Of a stretch of 64,000 bases of DNA, positions 62,241 through 64,000 are shown one piece after another (positions within the stretch are counted from its first letter, which is position 1; the number at the start of each line of letters is the position of its first letter). The notes beneath the pieces were generated by a model, which had not been told where the DNA came from, searched no databases, and saw nothing but the letters and a program-made list of their open reading frames with translations. Position numbers and translations under genes: made by a program. The stretch is from Micromonospora sp. MW-13 (GTDB lineage Bacteria; Actinomycetota; Actinomycetes; Mycobacteriales; Micromonosporaceae): positions 1 through 64,000 of the forward strand of contig NZ_QKKX01000076.1 in assembly GCF_003434305.1 (NCBI RefSeq), in the 5' to 3' direction.

Positions 62241-62989
62241 ACCGGCAGGCGCAGGCGGTCGTCCTGCTGCTGCTCGGCGGGGCGGTGGTCCGGGCCAGCG
62301 TCACCGACCTCTACCTGCGCTACGTCAAGGAGGGGCTGCGCCCGTTCCTGATCGCCGCCGGGCTGGTGCTGGTGGCCACCGCCGTGACGACACTGTGGTA
62401 CGAGCTGCGCCCGCCCGCCACCGGGGAGCACGAGCCCGGCGACGGGCCTGGGGAGCACGGCCACGAACCCGGCGACGGGGCCGGGCACCACGAGCCGCGG
62501 GTCGGCTGGCTGCTCCTGCTGCCGGTGTTCGGCCTGCTGCTGGTCGCCCCGCCGGCCCTCGGCTCGTACGCGGCGGAACAGGCCGGCACGGCGCTCGCCG
62601 CCGAAGCGCAGCCGTCCGACTACCCGCCGCTTCCGCCCGGCGACCCGGCCCCGGTCACGGTGCTCGACTACGCCTCCCGGGCGCTGTTCGACCGGGGCAC
62701 CTCGATCGGCGACCGCCGGGTCCGGCTCACCGGGTTCATCGTCGCCGGCCCCGACGGGCAGCCGTTGCTGGCCCGGATGGTGCTGTCCTGCTGCGCCGCC
62801 GACGGCCGCCCGGTCAAGCTGGGCCTGACCGGCGACGTGCCCCTCGGCCTGCCGAACGACACCTGGGTCGAGGCCACCGGCCGGTACAGCGCCCGGGTCG
62901 GCCGGGACCCGGTCAACGACGCCGAGATCCCGTACCTGGCCGTGGAGTCCTGGCGGGAGGTGCCCGCCCCGCGAAACCAGTACGAGTGA
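62237..62989 (+). CDS. TIGR03943 family membrane protein
   Basis: 250 residues. Two N-terminal helices, a His/Asp/Glu-rich loop (EHEPGDGPGEHGHEPGDG and HHEP, about 63-87) that could bind metal ions, a third helix, then a soluble domain with FIVAGPDGQPLLARMVLSCCAADGRPV. Always next to the permease; in other actinobacteria the pair is linked to zinc homeostasis (Zur), but I find no Zur box here. Function inferred. Confidence 0.88.
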   Translation: MNRQAQAVVLLLLGGAVVRASVTDLYLRYVKEGLRPFLIAAGLVLVATAVTTLWYELRPPATGEHEPGDGPGEHGHEPGDGAGHHEPRVGWLLLLPVFGLLLVAPPALGSYAAEQAGTALAAEAQPSDYPPLPPGDPAPVTVLDYASRALFDRGTSIGDRRVRLTGFIVAGPDGQPLLARMVLSCCAADGRPVKLGLTGDVPLGLPNDTWVEATGRYSARVGRDPVNDAEIPYLAVESWREVPAPRNQYE

Positions 62990-63005
62990 GCCCGGCCCCG
63001 CTGGG

Positions 63006-63011
63006 TAGGCT
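63006..63011 (+). promoter_or_regulatory. -10 box, apparently leaderless hydrolase gene
   Basis: TAGGCT, 7 bases before ATG 63019. Confidence 0.55.
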
Positions 63012-63018
63012 GCCGATC

Positions 63019-63849
63019 ATGCAGGTGGAGGCGCGAGGGCTGACGTTCGAGGCCCGCACCGGCGGGCCAACCGACGGCGAACCGGTGCTGCTGCTGCACG
63101 GGTTCCCGCAGCACGGCGGCGAGTGGGACGGGGTGGTGCCGGCGCTGCACGCCGCCGGGCTGCGCACGTACGCGCCGGACCAGCGGGGGTACTCGCCGCT
63201 CGCCCGGCCCGGGGCGGTCGAGGCCTACCGGCTCCCCGAGCTGGTCGCCGACGCGGCGGCCCTGCTCGACGCGCTGGGCGTGGACGCGGCGCACGTGGTG
63301 GGGCACGACTGGGGCGCGATCGTGGCCTGGGGTCTGGCCGCGGGCCGCCCCGACCGGGTGCGCAGCCTCACCGCCGTGTCCGTCCCGCACCCCGCCGCCA
63401 TGGCGCACGCTCTGGCCACGGACACCGGGCAGAAGGCCCGCTCGTCGTACATCGCCCTGTTCCGCAAGCCGGGCACGGCGGAGAGGGTGCTGCTGGCGTT
63501 GCGGGCCGCCGCCCTGCGCAGGCTGCTCGGCGGGGTCGGCGACGCCGCCCGGGTGGCCCGGTACGCCGACCCGATGCGCGAGCCGGGCGCGCTGAGCGCC
63601 GCGCTGAACTGGTACCGGGCGATGTCCCGGGCCGATCTCGCGGCGGTCGGGCCGGTGCCGGTGCCGACCACGTTCGTGTGGAGCAACCGGGACATCGCGA
63701 TCGGCCGGACCGCCGCCGAGGCGTGCGCCGCCCACGTCACCGGGGACTACCGCCCCGTCGTGCTGCCCGGCGTCTCGCACTGGATCCCCGACGAGGCGCC
63801 CGGCCCGCTCGCCGAGGCGATCCTGGCCCGTACGGGCGCCGGGCGATGA
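63019..63849 (+). CDS. Alpha/beta hydrolase (epoxide-hydrolase-like)
   Basis: 276 residues. Oxyanion HGFP at 27-30, nucleophile D97 in GHDWGA, and the catalytic His in GVSHWIPDE. An Asp nucleophile fits epoxide hydrolases and haloalkane dehalogenases rather than esterases. Short cap domain. The stop overlaps the next ATG (ATGA). Confidence 0.9.
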   Translation: MQVEARGLTFEARTGGPTDGEPVLLLHGFPQHGGEWDGVVPALHAAGLRTYAPDQRGYSPLARPGAVEAYRLPELVADAAALLDALGVDAAHVVGHDWGAIVAWGLAAGRPDRVRSLTAVSVPHPAAMAHALATDTGQKARSSYIALFRKPGTAERVLLALRAAALRRLLGGVGDAARVARYADPMREPGALSAALNWYRAMSRADLAAVGPVPVPTTFVWSNRDIAIGRTAAEACAAHVTGDYRPVVLPGVSHWIPDEAPGPLAEAILARTGAGR

Positions 63850-64000
63850 CCCCCGCCCCGCCCCCGCCCGCCCCGGGCCGGCCGGTGGCCCCGGGTCCGT
63901 CGGCCACCTCAGGCGCGGCGGCCCGGCCGCACACCCGCGCGTCGCTCGCCGCGCAGGTGCACGAGCTGGGGGTACGCCCCGGCGGCATCGTGCTGGTGCA
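63846..64000 (+). CDS. AAC(3)-family-like acetyltransferase, N-terminal part (runs off the right edge)
   Basis: 51 codons to the edge. After a Pro/Ala-rich start the sequence reads TRASLAAQVHELGVRPGGIVLVH, the typical N-terminus of aminoglycoside 3-N-acetyltransferases (TRxSLxxDLRxLGVxPGxxLLVH). ATG overlaps the upstream stop. Many actinobacterial members are not resistance enzymes, so activity is open. Confidence 0.7.
   Translation, partial: MTPAPPPPAPGRPVAPGPSATSGAAARPHTRASLAAQVHELGVRPGGIVLV

Overview
The window is about 73% GC with almost every third codon position G or C. It carries actinobacterial signatures: many genes with a -10 box 6-7 bases before the start codon, GTG starts, GTGA/ATGA stop-start overlaps and a CIRCE-type heat-shock operator. 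Gene content and order follow an actinobacterial core block (nadD-rsfS-phosphatase-DegV-comEA-comEC-holA-rpsT-lepA-hemW-hrcA-dnaJ-rsmE-phoH-ybeY-CNNM-CDA-like-era-recO-uppS, the order also known from Mycobacterium). Protein wording and accessory genes look like the family Micromonosporaceae, probably Micromonospora; that family call is an inference from memory of homologues. I saw no tRNA or rRNA gene, IS element, prophage or CRISPR array.

Layout. 0-9.9 kb: a low-complexity partial gene on the minus strand, then B12-binding radical SAM protein, its TIGR03936 partner, RNase E/G, a lipoprotein, and ribosomal L21-L27 with Obg. 9.9-16.2 kb is a looser accessory stretch between obg and nadD: GNAT, a DUF4383 membrane protein, a decayed gene remnant, a glycosyltransferase, small hypotheticals, DUF397 and aminopeptidase N. 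16.2-29.4 kb: nadD, rsfS, histidine phosphatase, DegV, comEA-comEC (DNA uptake), holA, rpsT, a kinase-like phosphotransferase, two tandem DUF4240 genes (the first frameshifted) and lepA. 29.4-35.7 kb: two near-identical GlsB/YeaQ stress genes, each with its own promoter and terminator; a sugar ABC importer without an ATPase; MOSC; and a PhyH dioxygenase. 35.9-54.9 kb: a membrane lysozyme-like protein, a crotonase, hemW, DUF4870, hrcA-dnaJ-rsmE, SDR, HIT, a beta-lactamase-like hydrolase, phoH-ybeY-CNNM-CDA-like-era (16S rRNA maturation and ribosome biogenesis), an acyltransferase, a DUF4097 lipoprotein, recO-uppS and two small proteins. 55-61 kb: gnd, a thiamine-binding protein, and a TPP-riboswitch-controlled ECF transporter (YkoE-, YkoD- and YkoC-like). 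61-64 kb: a permease plus TIGR03943 partner, an epoxide-hydrolase-like enzyme, and the start of an AAC(3)-like acetyltransferase.

Most of the region is conserved housekeeping, so the unusual signals are small ones. They are: a gene with no usable ATG/GTG/TTG but a perfect ribosome-binding site before ATC; a duplicated stress-gene unit with identical sigma-B-like promoter spacing; a dense G-quadruplex tract over the start of the thiamine-transporter ATPase; a 34-codon ORF wedged by GTGA overlaps between the ATPase and EcfT genes; a 33-base-arm inverted repeat; an 18-bp divergent promoter serving two apparently leaderless genes; and a one-base frameshift in a DUF4240 gene whose intact copy lies next door.
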